Source of the DNA: CAILZL01 sp050248275
Lineage (GTDB): Bacteria > Pseudomonadota > Gammaproteobacteria > Steroidobacterales > Steroidobacteraceae
Assembly (NCBI GenBank): GCA_050248275.1
Contig: JBFWSR010000001.1
Location: 392,338 to 456,337, forward strand
Direction of reading: 5' to 3'
Length of the DNA stretch: 64,000 bases
Below, in pieces: positions 34,538 to 43,546 of the stretch (positions within the stretch are counted from its first letter, which is position 1; each line of letters starts with the position of its first letter). The notes beneath the pieces were generated by a model that did not search any database, was not told the origin of the DNA, and was given only the letters and a program-made list of their open reading frames with translations. The position numbers and the translations under genes were made by a program.

Positions 34538-36466
34538 ATGTCTGATTCCGTTTCCCTTCCGCGCCGCCGGGTACTTCAGGCGCTTGGCAGCGCTCCCATG
34601 CTGCCGCTGGCTGCATCGCTTGCGGGTCTGCCGCTCGTGGCGCGGGCAGACTTGCGGAGCAGTCCGTTCGGGCGCGGCGAATCAGTCAGCTACAGCTTTG
34701 GTTCAATGGCTGCCCCATCCCTGGCTAATCCGGATCAGATGGCCGCCACCTATGTTGCTTCGACGCTGACCAGGCGTGTCGGCCGGCGCCATAGCGAAAC
34801 CTATTCGCTTGGCTATGAGACTTTCTTTCTCACCGGCGAAACGGTGCCAGCCACCGGCGGCGGCACGATCATCGCCGGCGGCTACTATGACATCAACAAC
34901 CAGCCGATCACCGACAGCACTTCGCCTGCTCAGCGCCAGTTCTTTTCCGACTGTCCGGATGGCATGTCGTTGATCGAGATGGAAGGTGCGCGCTCGCGCC
35001 GTCACGGCTGCAGCCGCATCTTCGCAGTGGTGCAGTTCGAGTATGTTACGAAGAACGTTGCGGGCGTCTCCATGTACGGCAAGCTGCCTTCACCTATCGC
35101 TGTCCTGACGCTGGACCAGGACGAACGCACCGGCAAACTCAGCCTGGTGAGTTATCACAACGTTGATACATCCAGTGTAAAAGGTCTTTGGATCACCTGC
35201 GGTGCAAGCAAGTCACCATGGAATACGCATCTGTCGAGTGAAGAATACGAGCCGGACGCAACGCTCGCGAGCAATGCTCAATTGCAGGCTTTCAGTACAA
35301 ATCTGTTCGGCGACAGCAGCCGCGCCAATCCTTACGATTACGGTCATCTGCCGGAAGTGACGGTTCATCTCGATGGCACCGGCAGCATCAAGAAGCACTA
35401 CTGCCTGGGGCGCATCTCGCACGAACTGGTGCAGGTCATGCCCGATGAGCGCACGGTGCTGATGGGCGATGACGCCACCAACGGCGGTCTGTTCATGTTT
35501 ATCTCGGATCGACGTCGCGATTTGTCGGCGGGCACGCTGTACGCCGCCAAGTGGACGCAAACCTCCGGCATCGGTCCTGGTGCGGGCAATATTTCCTGGA
35601 TCAAGCTTGGTCATGCTACCAGCGCCGAGATCAAGGCACTGGTGGATAGCGGCATCAGGTCGTCAGACATCATGGATGTTAAAACCAGCGATCCAGGCGA
35701 TGCGAGCTACACCAGGATACGTTTCAATGGCACCAACAACTGGGTCAAGCTGGTATCGGGCATGGAGAAGGCCGCCGCCTTCCTTGAAACCCATCGTTAC
35801 GCTGCATTGGTGGGCGCGTCCATGGGTTTTTCCAAAATGGAAGGTACGACGGTCAACGCGGCGGACAAGCGCGCTTATTCCGCCATGTCCTACATCTACA
35901 AGTCCATGACTGATGGCACCACGGACATCAAGGTACAGGGCCCGGTTGCCGGCGCGGTGTATGAACATGTGCTGGCAGGTCGTCAGAACGATAGTGACGG
36001 ACATCGCATTGACAGCGAATGGGTGTCCGTCTCCATGTCAGTACCGGAAGGCCTGGCTGGCGAAGATCTGGCGGTTCGTGATGCGCTGGGCAACAGCGCC
36101 AATCCCGATAAAATTGCCAACCCGGACAACCTCAAGTATTCCGAGGAGATGCGTACTCTCTTCATCGGCGAGGACAGCGGTAATCACGTGAATAATTTCC
36201 TGTGGGCTTACAACGTGGATACCAAAACCTTGAGTCGCATTCTGTCCTGTCCGGCGGGTGCGGAATCCACCGGTCTGCATGCAGTGGATGATGTCAATGG
36301 CTTCAGCTACATCATGAGCAACTTCCAGCACCCGGGCGACTGGGAAAGTCCGCTCCATGACGTGGTCAAGGGTGTTCTCGAGCCCCTCGAGAAAGCCAAT
36401 TACAACGGCAAATTCAGCGCCGCAGTAGGCTATCTGACCATCACAGGCCGGACCAAGGACGTCTGA
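34538..36466 (+). CDS. PhoX/DUF839-type Tat-exported phosphatase-like protein
   Basis: A twin-arginine leader (LPRRRVLQALGSAPMLPLAASLAG) is followed by a DUF839 beta-propeller: CGASKSPWNTHLSSEEYEPD, GHLPEVTVHLDG, KHYCLGRISHELVQVMPDERTVLMGDDATNGGLFMFI and a late LFIGEDSGNHVNNFLWAY. PhoX enzymes are calcium/iron alkaline phosphatases made during phosphate limitation. The HLSSEEYEP and GDDATNGG strings correspond to their metal-binding segments. There is no pho regulon site that I can recognise upstream. The family is clear; phosphatase activity itself is inferred. Confidence 0.85.
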   Translation: MSDSVSLPRRRVLQALGSAPMLPLAASLAGLPLVARADLRSSPFGRGESVSYSFGSMAAPSLANPDQMAATYVASTLTRRVGRRHSETYSLGYETFFLTGETVPATGGGTIIAGGYYDINNQPITDSTSPAQRQFFSDCPDGMSLIEMEGARSRRHGCSRIFAVVQFEYVTKNVAGVSMYGKLPSPIAVLTLDQDERTGKLSLVSYHNVDTSSVKGLWITCGASKSPWNTHLSSEEYEPDATLASNAQLQAFSTNLFGDSSRANPYDYGHLPEVTVHLDGTGSIKKHYCLGRISHELVQVMPDERTVLMGDDATNGGLFMFISDRRRDLSAGTLYAAKWTQTSGIGPGAGNISWIKLGHATSAEIKALVDSGIRSSDIMDVKTSDPGDASYTRIRFNGTNNWVKLVSGMEKAAAFLETHRYAALVGASMGFSKMEGTTVNAADKRAYSAMSYIYKSMTDGTTDIKVQGPVAGAVYEHVLAGRQNDSDGHRIDSEWVSVSMSVPEGLAGEDLAVRDALGNSANPDKIANPDNLKYSEEMRTLFIGEDSGNHVNNFLWAYNVDTKTLSRILSCPAGAESTGLHAVDDVNGFSYIMSNFQHPGDWESPLHDVVKGVLEPLEKANYNGKFSAAVGYLTITGRTKDV

Positions 36467-36489
36467 TCTTGTGCCGTCAGATCTGGCAT

Positions 36490-36527
36490 GGTTCCCGTCA
36501 AAGCATCAATGCGCTTTGACGGGAACC
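36490..36527. terminator. Bidirectional hairpin between PhoX-like and DUF1840 genes
   Basis: GGTTCCCGTCAAAGC and GCTTTGACGGGAACC form a perfect 15-bp stem with an 8-base loop, between two convergent stop codons. A T-run is weak, so it may act as a terminator or as a transcript-end protector. Confidence 0.65.
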
Positions 36528-36550
36528 GACGTTCAATCTTCGTAACGCTG

Positions 36551-36883
36551 CTAGGCGGCTTCCCACATCAAGGGTGCATTGCCGGCGCTGGCTCGTTCCA
36601 GCAAGTCGATCAATGGCGCAGCGCGCATGGCAAGAGCGACTGGCGGTTCGCGCTCCTGTTCCTCGTCTTCATCTTCATCGTTGTCCCTGCTGGAAAGTTC
36701 GGACTGAGAGGCGGCCTGTATCTGCAGTTGTTGTTGCAGTCGCTGGATGGCGGCCGGAATGTCTGCGGCGCTGATGGCGCCGGGAATCTTGCCGCTGGCG
36801 CCCAGCATCTTGATCAACTGAACCGCGATATCGCCAAACATGATGATGGGTTCGGTCTGGGTCGAGCTGAAACGGACCAGCAT
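36551..36883 (-). CDS. DUF1840 family protein
   Basis: A 110-residue cytoplasmic protein that opens MLVRFSSTQTEPIIMFGDIAVQLIKMLGASGKIPGAI, the pattern of DUF1840, with an acidic linker (DNDEDEDEEQERE) and a C-terminal AMRAAPLIDLLERA helix. Its function is unknown. It is reported mainly from beta- and gammaproteobacteria. It is followed on the same strand, after about 95 bases, by the ABC exporter genes read in the same direction from upstream, so it may be the tail of that transcript. Confidence 0.85.
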   Translation of the reverse strand: MLVRFSSTQTEPIIMFGDIAVQLIKMLGASGKIPGAISAADIPAAIQRLQQQLQIQAASQSELSSRDNDEDEDEEQEREPPVALAMRAAPLIDLLERASAGNAPLMWEAA

Positions 36884-36978
36884 GATTTTCTCCCGGTTGC
36901 GCTTGACGCAGGTTAGCTCACAAGGACGAAGTTATCCATGCAGGGTGCATTCGTGCCGCGAATGCATCGGCGCAACCC

Positions 36979-37758
36979 TCATTCCCGCAGGCCGATGCCC
37001 TTGTTCAACAAGTACAGACAGATGCTGAACAGGGTGGTGGCCGCCGCAATCATGATGCCGAAAGCCAGCGTGACATTCACATCCGAAATACCCAGAAAGC
37101 CGTAACGGAAGGCATTCACCATGTACAGAACGGGATTCAGGTGCGACAGCTGCCGGGCAAACTCGGGCAGCAGGTTGATGGTATAGAACACGCCGCCCAG
37201 ATAGGTCAGCGGCGTCAATACGAAAGTCGGAATGAAGGAAATCTGGTCGAAGCTCTTGGCAAACACGGCATTCAGCATGCCGGCCAATGAAAACACCATC
37301 GACGTCAGCAGCACCGCCGACAGGATCACCAGCGGATGCTGCACATGCAGATGCGTAAACGCCAGCGAAATGACCGTGACGACGCTGCCCACCAGCAGGC
37401 CGCGCACCAGGCCACCTGCCATGTAGCCGATGACGATCAGATAGTTCGGCAGCGGCGAGACCAGCAGTTCCTCGATGTGTTTGCCGAACTTGGCGCCGAA
37501 GAAGGACGACACCACATTGCCGTAACTGTTGGTGATCACGGTCATCATGATCAGGCCCGGCGCAATGTACTGCATGTAAGTGTAGCCATTCATCTCGCCA
37601 ATGCGCCCGCCGATCAATCGGCCGAAAATGATGAAGTACAGCGTCGCCGTGATGGCCGGCGGCACGATGGTCTGGCCCCAGATGCGGATGATGCGGTTGT
37701 ATTCGCGTCGCACGATGGTCTGGAAGCCGACCAGATTGGCCTTGGTTCTTGTGCTCAT
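36979..37758 (-). CDS. yadH: ABC-2 type exporter permease (YadH-like)
   Basis: The 259-residue integral membrane protein has six hydrophobic segments and the YadH pattern: TIVRREYNRIIRIWGQTIVPPAITATLYFIIFGRLIGGRIG, GLIMMTVITNSYGNVVSSFFGAKFGKHIEELLVSPLPN and LTPLTYLGGVFYTINLLPEFARQLSHLNP. It pairs with the ATPase gene 4 bases upstream. The substrate of YadGH in E. coli is not known; related exporters move polyketides, polysaccharides or drugs. Confidence 0.92.
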   Translation of the reverse strand: MSTRTKANLVGFQTIVRREYNRIIRIWGQTIVPPAITATLYFIIFGRLIGGRIGEMNGYTYMQYIAPGLIMMTVITNSYGNVVSSFFGAKFGKHIEELLVSPLPNYLIVIGYMAGGLVRGLLVGSVVTVISLAFTHLHVQHPLVILSAVLLTSMVFSLAGMLNAVFAKSFDQISFIPTFVLTPLTYLGGVFYTINLLPEFARQLSHLNPVLYMVNAFRYGFLGISDVNVTLAFGIMIAAATTLFSICLYLLNKGIGLRE

Positions 37759-37762
37759 TGAC

Positions 37763-38704
37763 TCAGCCCGCCTTCTTGCTGGCTTCGGTTTCGTTGCCGC
37801 GTTCCACCATGCTCAGGAACAGCTCTTCGAGACGATTGGCTTTATTGCGCATCGACACCACGTTGATACCCTGCGCGCTGAGTGCGGTAAACACCTCGTT
37901 GAGGTTTTGTTCCTTGCTGGTTTCCACTTCCAGCGTGTGATCGTCGGGCAGGGCCAGTCTGTAGCCGGCCAGTGCGGGCATACCGGCAATCGGGTTGCGC
38001 AGGTTCAGCACAAAGGTTTCGGTGTTGAGCTTGCGCAGCAGGGTGCTCATGCGTTCGTTCTCGATGATCCTGCCCTGATTGATGATGGCCACATTGCGGC
38101 ACAGGCTCTCGGCTTCTTCCAGATAGTGCGTGGTCAGGATGATGGTGGTGCCTGCGGCGTTCACTTCGCGGATGAATTCCCACATCGAACGGCGTACTTC
38201 GATATCCACGCCGGCGGTGGGCTCATCGAGAATCAGCAGCTTCGGTTCGTGCAGCAGCGCGCGCACGATCATCAGGCGCCGCTTCATGCCGCCCGACAGG
38301 CCGCGCGCCACCGCATTGCGCTTCTCCCACAGCTGCAGTTTGTGCAGGTATTTCTCCAGGCGGTCATGGGCCAGATGGCGTGGAATACCGTAAAAACCGG
38401 CCTGATTGAGCAGGATGGTGTTGACTGTTTCGAACAGGTTGAAGTTGATTTCCTGCGGCACCAGACCAATGCAGGCCTTGGCGGCAGCCAGCTCGGTGTC
38501 GATGTCATGACCAAACACCTGGACCCTGCCGCTGGTCTTGTTGACCAGCGAAGTCACGATGCCGATGGCGGTGGTCTTGCCCGCGCCATTGGGGCCGAGC
38601 AGGGCGAAGAAATCGCCTTCCTCTACATCCAGATCAATGCCCTTGAGGGCCTGGACACCATTCTTGTAAGTCTTGGTCAGACCTTGCAGCGACAGGGCTT
38701 TCAT
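37763..38704 (-). CDS. yadG: ABC exporter ATPase (YadG-like)
   Basis: ATP-binding subunit with Walker A LLGPNGAGKTTAIGIVTSL, the YadG phrase KACIGLVPQEINFNLFETV, signature LSGGMKRRLMIVRALLHEP, Walker B LLILDEPTAGVDIE and a switch His in ILTTHYLEEAE. A C-terminal regulatory extension of about 80 residues is present. First gene of the operon with the permease; the promoter must lie in 38705-38793, shared with the end of the next minus-strand gene. Confidence 0.94.
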   Translation of the reverse strand: MKALSLQGLTKTYKNGVQALKGIDLDVEEGDFFALLGPNGAGKTTAIGIVTSLVNKTSGRVQVFGHDIDTELAAAKACIGLVPQEINFNLFETVNTILLNQAGFYGIPRHLAHDRLEKYLHKLQLWEKRNAVARGLSGGMKRRLMIVRALLHEPKLLILDEPTAGVDIEVRRSMWEFIREVNAAGTTIILTTHYLEEAESLCRNVAIINQGRIIENERMSTLLRKLNTETFVLNLRNPIAGMPALAGYRLALPDDHTLEVETSKEQNLNEVFTALSAQGINVVSMRNKANRLEELFLSMVERGNETEASKKAG

Positions 38705-38793
38705 GGAGTGGCTCAGTGAGGATCGTAAAGATCAACAAGCCTACTGAGCGCTGCCGTGCGCCGCAAGCGCAGTCATGTCTAGATGGGTTTGCG

Positions 38794-39534
38794 TCACTCC
38801 GTGTCGGTGCTGCTCAGGCGCAGGATGGCGCTGGGTTCCAGCTCCTGAGCCAGCAATTGCGAACCCAGCAGGCAGGCAAGTTTGAAATGCCGGGCATCGC
38901 CGCTGTGGCCATAACGCAATAGATCCGCCCAGAAGTACGGGTGGTGACGCCAGCGCGGACTCAGCACCTTGTCGTGTTGCCGGGCAATGTACTGGCATTG
39001 CCACAATTCCAGTTGCGCCACGATGGCGGCGCAGTCTGCCGACATGCCCAGCAGCAGGCGTGCATGGTGCGGCTCCTGTTGCGACAGATGCCAGGCAAAG
39101 AACAAGGCGCATTCCATGAAGCCACTGCAGGCGCGACTCAGATCGCTGTCCTGTCCGGTTGCAGCGGGCTGGTGGTAATGCGCGGCATGGGCCAGTTGCG
39201 CACTTTGCGCAGCGGCGCGTCGCCAGATGTCTGGCTGATGCAGCGACAGGGAAAACAGCGAGAAACCACAGGACGCCATGCGCTCCAGCGCGGCCTCCTG
39301 ACATTGCGCCAGACCGGCGGCCTGTACCGTGGGCAGGCACAGTTGCTGCCGCAAACCCTGATGGCTGTCCGAACCGGTCTGACCCGTGACCTGCATCAAC
39401 TTGAGAAAGTCGATGTTCAGTCGCAGCAGTTGCTGCTGATTGGGACTCAGCGGGGTGACTGTGTCGGTTTGCGCGGCTGGCCGGTTGAACATGCTGCCCG
39501 TTCCTTGTTCTGTCCGTGGCGTTTCTGTTATCAA
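38794..39534 (-). CDS. Hypothetical cytoplasmic protein, unrecognised
   Basis: I do not recognise a family for this 246-residue sequence. It is rich in Gln, Ala, His and Cys, has no signal peptide or membrane segment and looks largely helical (LRLNIDFLKLMQ, LLGMSADCAAIVAQLELWQCQYIARQ). A second start at 39492 (MFNRPAAQTD) is possible. It diverges from the FlhC-like regulator gene across a 93-base gap and could be its target or partner. Codon use matches the surroundings, so it appears to be a real gene. Confidence 0.6.
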   Translation of the reverse strand: MITETPRTEQGTGSMFNRPAAQTDTVTPLSPNQQQLLRLNIDFLKLMQVTGQTGSDSHQGLRQQLCLPTVQAAGLAQCQEAALERMASCGFSLFSLSLHQPDIWRRAAAQSAQLAHAAHYHQPAATGQDSDLSRACSGFMECALFFAWHLSQQEPHHARLLLGMSADCAAIVAQLELWQCQYIARQHDKVLSPRWRHHPYFWADLLRYGHSGDARHFKLACLLGSQLLAQELEPSAILRLSSTDTE

Positions 39535-39627
39535 TTCAGGATACGTTGAATGATAGGCTGCAGTAATGCCAATTCGTCAATGGATCGGCATACGGAATCC
39601 AGTGAGCGGTTGTCATCAGGAGACATA

Positions 39628-40248
39628 ATGGCGGAAGAGTTTCATCCTGCCAGCGAGGCAGAGCGTTTTGCACTGGCCATGCGCATGCTCAAGTTCGAGG
39701 CGCGCACCCGTACCATCCGGCTGGCCACGCAACTCTCCGAAGATCAGATTCGCCGTCTGTATCGCCGCGATGACGCCACGGCCAGCAGCCGGCATCGCGG
39801 CCGTTCTCCCAGCAGTGCCTTGCAATACACCCGCAATCACGCGGCGCAACTGGAATCGTCGATTTTCAGTGGCGTGCTGGTGAAGCATGGCCTGATCAAG
39901 GGCCGCCGCCCCAAGCCGTGGCTGCACAACCCGCTGCAGTACGCGCAACGTTTCTGCGATGCCTACGCCGAATACCTGCACATGGCGCAGCAGGAAGCGC
40001 TGAGCTTCGAGCAGGCCTGGTATTTCGCGCGCAGTCTGGCGGCGCGCGGCGAACTGTATCTGCAACGCTGCCCGCGCTGCGCCAGTTATTTTGTGCGCGA
40101 CACGTCCACGGTGCTGAAAAACCAGTGTCCGCTATGTCAATTGCGCGAACGGCAGGCGCATGACAAGCAGGGTGTAAAAGCAGCGCTGAGCACTTTGCCC
40201 AGGCGTCGCAGCATTGCTAAGTCGAGAATCAAGGCTCGTATTCAATAA
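39628..40248 (+). CDS. FlhC-like transcriptional regulator (orphan)
   Basis: FlhC normally joins FlhD to form the master activator of flagellar genes. This 206-residue protein has the helical DNA-binding part (LATQLSEDQIRRLYRRDD) and four cysteines C138, C141, C157, C160 in CPRCASYF and NQCPLCQ, nearly the same positions as the zinc ligands of E. coli FlhC. ATG 39628 follows CAGGAGA by 6 bases; the longer frame from 39550 is leader. No flhD or flagellar gene is in the window, so its target and partner are unknown. It diverges from a hypothetical gene. Confidence 0.8.
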   Translation: MAEEFHPASEAERFALAMRMLKFEARTRTIRLATQLSEDQIRRLYRRDDATASSRHRGRSPSSALQYTRNHAAQLESSIFSGVLVKHGLIKGRRPKPWLHNPLQYAQRFCDAYAEYLHMAQQEALSFEQAWYFARSLAARGELYLQRCPRCASYFVRDTSTVLKNQCPLCQLRERQAHDKQGVKAALSTLPRRRSIAKSRIKARIQ

Positions 40249-40316
40249 CAGTCGGCTCGTAACCTATTGGGCAAAAGGGCATGCGGATTGGCTGAACGTT
40301 CCCCGAGCCGGCTCCT

Positions 40317-41423
40317 TCACTGAAGCGGCGCGGCCAGCGCAGATGAATCGGGACCGGTTTCGAGGTACAGCGAGCGAGTTGGGAACGCGATCTCAGCGCC
40401 GTGATTCTCGATGATTGCTGCGATCTTCAGCAGCACGTCCTGTTTGACCACGTGGTACTCGGTCCAAACGACGGTCTTTGTAAAAGTGTAGACCATCAGA
40501 TCGAGCGAAGACTCGGCGAATTGCACAAGATTGACGATCAGTGTCTGAGTAGTATCAATGTCGGGATGGGCACGCAGCATTGCCTGGATGTCGGCAACGA
40601 TGGCAGCCACTTTCGACAGGTCCGAGTAGCGCACGCCGATGGTTTCCTTGATGCGGCGATTACTCATGCGTGAAGGATTCTCGACCACAATGGTAGTAAA
40701 CACGGCATTTGGAACATAGATCGGGTTCTTGTTGAAGGCGCGAATCCGGGTGTGACGCCAACTGATGTATTCCACTGTGCCTTCGATGCTCTTGTCGGGT
40801 GAGCGAATCCACTCGCCGACGCTGAAGGGTCGATCCAGGTAAATCGTCAACCCTCCGAAGAAGTTGGCAAGCAGATCCTTGGCAGCCAGGCCGACCGCGA
40901 GGCCGCCCACACCACCGAGGGCCAGCAGCCCGGTGATCTGAAAACCCAAAGTCTGCGCGGTCACGAGCAGCGCCACGATGACCGTGACTAACCGGCCCAA
41001 CTTGGCCAGTGCATCGACGGTGGTGTGATCAATCTCATCGCCGCGCGCCGCGCGCGCGGCCTGTATGCCGTCACTCACCTTGCCGATGAAACGCAACAGG
41101 AACCACGTGACACAGATGATCAATGCTACGTCGCGTAGTGCCAGAACCTGTTCGATAAAAGGTTCATCCGTCTGGCGTTGCAGAACGCGAGCCATGAAAC
41201 CTACGCCAATCACCCACAGCGCGACCAACACAGGCCGGTTCGCGGTCTGCAACAGGGCATCATCGAATACAGTAGCGGATTTGTTGGCCGCCTTGGCCAT
41301 ATGGCGCAGCACCACCTGAGCAATTTGGTTGACGATGATGGTGATCAGAGCAATCACAACCAGTGATGTCACCCATGGTTCGACGCCAATGTGCTGACTT
41401 AATAACTCACTTAAACGACTCAT
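40317..41423 (-). CDS. MscS family mechanosensitive channel, second copy
   Basis: The 368-residue protein has four to five hydrophobic helices, the pore helix LLALGGVGGLAVGLAAKDLLANFFGGL and the MscS beta domain (DRPFSVGEWIRSPDKSIEGTVEYISWRHTRIRAFNKNPIYVPNAVFT). It resembles YbiO/YnaI-type channels more than the copy at 22722, having GEWIRSPD and a W-R-H-T-R motif. Likely a conductance released by osmotic downshift. Monocistronic, with a 270-base gap to the divergent nudC. Confidence 0.9.
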   Translation of the reverse strand: MSRLSELLSQHIGVEPWVTSLVVIALITIIVNQIAQVVLRHMAKAANKSATVFDDALLQTANRPVLVALWVIGVGFMARVLQRQTDEPFIEQVLALRDVALIICVTWFLLRFIGKVSDGIQAARAARGDEIDHTTVDALAKLGRLVTVIVALLVTAQTLGFQITGLLALGGVGGLAVGLAAKDLLANFFGGLTIYLDRPFSVGEWIRSPDKSIEGTVEYISWRHTRIRAFNKNPIYVPNAVFTTIVVENPSRMSNRRIKETIGVRYSDLSKVAAIVADIQAMLRAHPDIDTTQTLIVNLVQFAESSLDLMVYTFTKTVVWTEYHVVKQDVLLKIAAIIENHGAEIAFPTRSLYLETGPDSSALAAPLQ

Positions 41424-41697
41424 GCTGTCAATCCTGATGACATTTAAGGAAGGTCTGAATAATCGCTGCGTTTTCGATGCAACGACTGATCGCGGACATC
41501 ATCAACATGGGACCGAGCCTTTCCCTTTGACCGTCCCGTCTCGCGATTTCGCATGTTTACGATCACTTCACAATACAAGATTGAGCGAAGTCTGCGAAGC
41601 CCGACATGAAGCATCAATGAATCGTCTCGGGATGTAACCGGCATGGCTCCGTGACGCTGCTAGAATCCTGAATAGTCAGAATCCCTCGGATTGCTTC

Positions 41698-42648
41698 ATG
41701 TCCAGTCTGCGTCAGCCACCGAATTTCTATGCTGGCATCAGCTTTGACCGTCTGGTTGAGCGGCGTCGCGATGCCGGCTGGCTGGCACAGTTGCTGAACA
41801 GCGGTGAGGCGTATCTGCTGCCGCTGTGGCAGGGACGCAATCTGGTGACGGGCCCGGCAGCAGCGCCCGGCATGGTCATGCTGCAGCAGCATGCGCTGAC
41901 GCAAACTGTGCCAGCACATGAGCTGGTGTTCCTTGGCGAGTTTCGCGGCCGGTATTGTTTTGCCATGGAGTTGCACGGCGACACCGCGCCGCTTGCGCCT
42001 GATCATGGTGAGTTTCACGAACTGCGCGCCGTGGGCGGTCAGATGGATCGCGACGAAGCCGGTCTGCTGGGTTATGCGCGCGCTTTGCTGATGTGGCGCG
42101 ACCGGCATCGTTACTGCGGTCGCTGTGGTTCGCCCAATCTCGGCATTCATGGCGGCCATACGTTGAAGTGCAGTAACGACGCCTGCGGTCTGCAACATTT
42201 TCCGCGCCTGGACCCGGCGATCATCGTGCTGGTGACCGACGGTGAGCGCGTGCTGCTGGGCCGTCAGGCGCATTGGCCGGCGGGACGCTATTCCACCATC
42301 GCCGGCTATGTGGAATGGGCGGAGAGCATCGAAGAAGCGGTGGCGCGTGAAGTGCGCGAGGAAACCGGCGTGGTGGTGGATGAAGTGGCGTATCACTCCT
42401 CGCAGCCCTGGCCATTTCCATCGTCGCTGATGCTGGGATTCATCGCGCATGCCGCCACTACCCACATTGAACTGCACGACCGGGAGCTGGAAGATGCGCG
42501 CTGGTTCAGCCGCGAGGATGTCGCTACTGGCGCCATCCTCCTCCCGCCGGAACAGGCCATTTCCTTCCGTCTCATTGAAAGCTGGCACGACAGCGACGCG
42601 ATGCAGCCCTTGCGGGCGATGCTGGCCGCCCGCGCGCACGACAAATAG
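41698..42648 (+). CDS. nudC: NADH pyrophosphatase / NAD-cap decapping Nudix hydrolase
   Basis: The 316-residue protein has an N-terminal NudC domain, a zinc ribbon (HRYCGRCGSPN and KCSNDACG), the Nudix box GYVEWAESIEEAVAREVREETG at about residues 202-223 and the diagnostic NudC phrase SQPWPFPSSLM. It hydrolyses NADH and removes NAD caps from RNA. First gene of a tight plus-strand run leading into the NRDE and TamAB genes. Confidence 0.95.
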   Translation: MSSLRQPPNFYAGISFDRLVERRRDAGWLAQLLNSGEAYLLPLWQGRNLVTGPAAAPGMVMLQQHALTQTVPAHELVFLGEFRGRYCFAMELHGDTAPLAPDHGEFHELRAVGGQMDRDEAGLLGYARALLMWRDRHRYCGRCGSPNLGIHGGHTLKCSNDACGLQHFPRLDPAIIVLVTDGERVLLGRQAHWPAGRYSTIAGYVEWAESIEEAVAREVREETGVVVDEVAYHSSQPWPFPSSLMLGFIAHAATTHIELHDRELEDARWFSREDVATGAILLPPEQAISFRLIESWHDSDAMQPLRAMLAARAHDK

Positions 42649-42687
42649 TCATCATCAAAGCCGTTGCAGGTTTGTAGAATTGCAACC

Positions 42688-43542
42688 ATGTGCCTACTTG
42701 TCATTGCCTGGAAGAACCACCCGCGCTACCGCCTGATCCTGGCGGGCAATCGTGATGAATTTCACGCCCGCCCCAGCGCGCCACTCAACTGGTGGCAGGA
42801 CGACGCGCGCATCCTCGCGCCCCGTGACCTGAAAGCGAACGGCACCTGGCTGGGCGTGGCGCGTTCCGGCCGCTTCGGCGTGGTGACCAATTTCCGTGAT
42901 CTGCAGGCGCCGGCCGAATATGCGCCCTCGCGTGGCAGTCTGGTGCCGCGCTTTCTCACCGGCGCCACTTCGCCCAAGGAATTTCTCGACGACCTGCGCG
43001 GCGCCGCGCCGCGTTACTCCGGTTTCAATCTGCTGGTGGGCGGTCCGCGTGCGTTGTACTACTTTTCCAATCGCGGCGCGCCCATGCCGCAATCACTGAA
43101 GCCGGGCATATATGGCATTTCCAATCATCTGCTGGATACGCCCTGGCCCAAGCTGATCCGCACACGCAATCGTTTCACTCATCTGCTGCAACAGCCGGAT
43201 GCCACTGCGGATGTGCTGTTCGAGATGCTGGCGGATCGCACCCGCACGCCCGATGCGGACCTGCCGGATACCGGGTTGCCGCTGGAATGGGAACGCGCCG
43301 TGTCAGCGCCCTTCATCGTCAACGAGCGTTATGGCACGCGCAGCTCCACGGTGCTGCTGGTGGAGCGTACTGGCCGCACGGTGCTGCATGAACGGCGCTT
43401 CGATCAGGAAGGCGTGCAGACCGGCGCCAGTCGTTTCGAATTCAAGAGCGCGGATGTTCCCGAGCAGTGGTATGCGGCAGAAGATCCCGACGATCCCATT
43501 GCCAGCGATCCGGTATCCGGATTCGACACTTCGCCGGAATGA
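42688..43542 (+). CDS. NRDE/TANGO2-family protein
   Basis: The name motif is visible as LAGNRDEFHARPSAPLNWW, followed by ARDLKANGTWLGVARSGRFGVVTNFRD-like sequence and GNAAPFI-type C-terminus (RAVSAPFIVNERYGTRSSTVLLVER). The catalytic-looking Cys2 after the initiator Met (MCLLVIAW) supports an N-terminal nucleophile fold and fixes the start at 42688. TANGO2 relatives are implicated in heme or lipid handling in eukaryotes; the bacterial role is unknown. The tamA gene starts 4 bases downstream, so they are coupled. Confidence 0.9.
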   Translation: MCLLVIAWKNHPRYRLILAGNRDEFHARPSAPLNWWQDDARILAPRDLKANGTWLGVARSGRFGVVTNFRDLQAPAEYAPSRGSLVPRFLTGATSPKEFLDDLRGAAPRYSGFNLLVGGPRALYYFSNRGAPMPQSLKPGIYGISNHLLDTPWPKLIRTRNRFTHLLQQPDATADVLFEMLADRTRTPDADLPDTGLPLEWERAVSAPFIVNERYGTRSSTVLLVERTGRTVLHERRFDQEGVQTGASRFEFKSADVPEQWYAAEDPDDPIASDPVSGFDTSPE

Positions 43543-43546
43543 CTGG

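Noticed and set aside
37601..38719. 372-codon plus-strand open frame over the ABC exporter
   Set aside because: Antisense to yadG and yadH, which have complete motifs on the minus strand.
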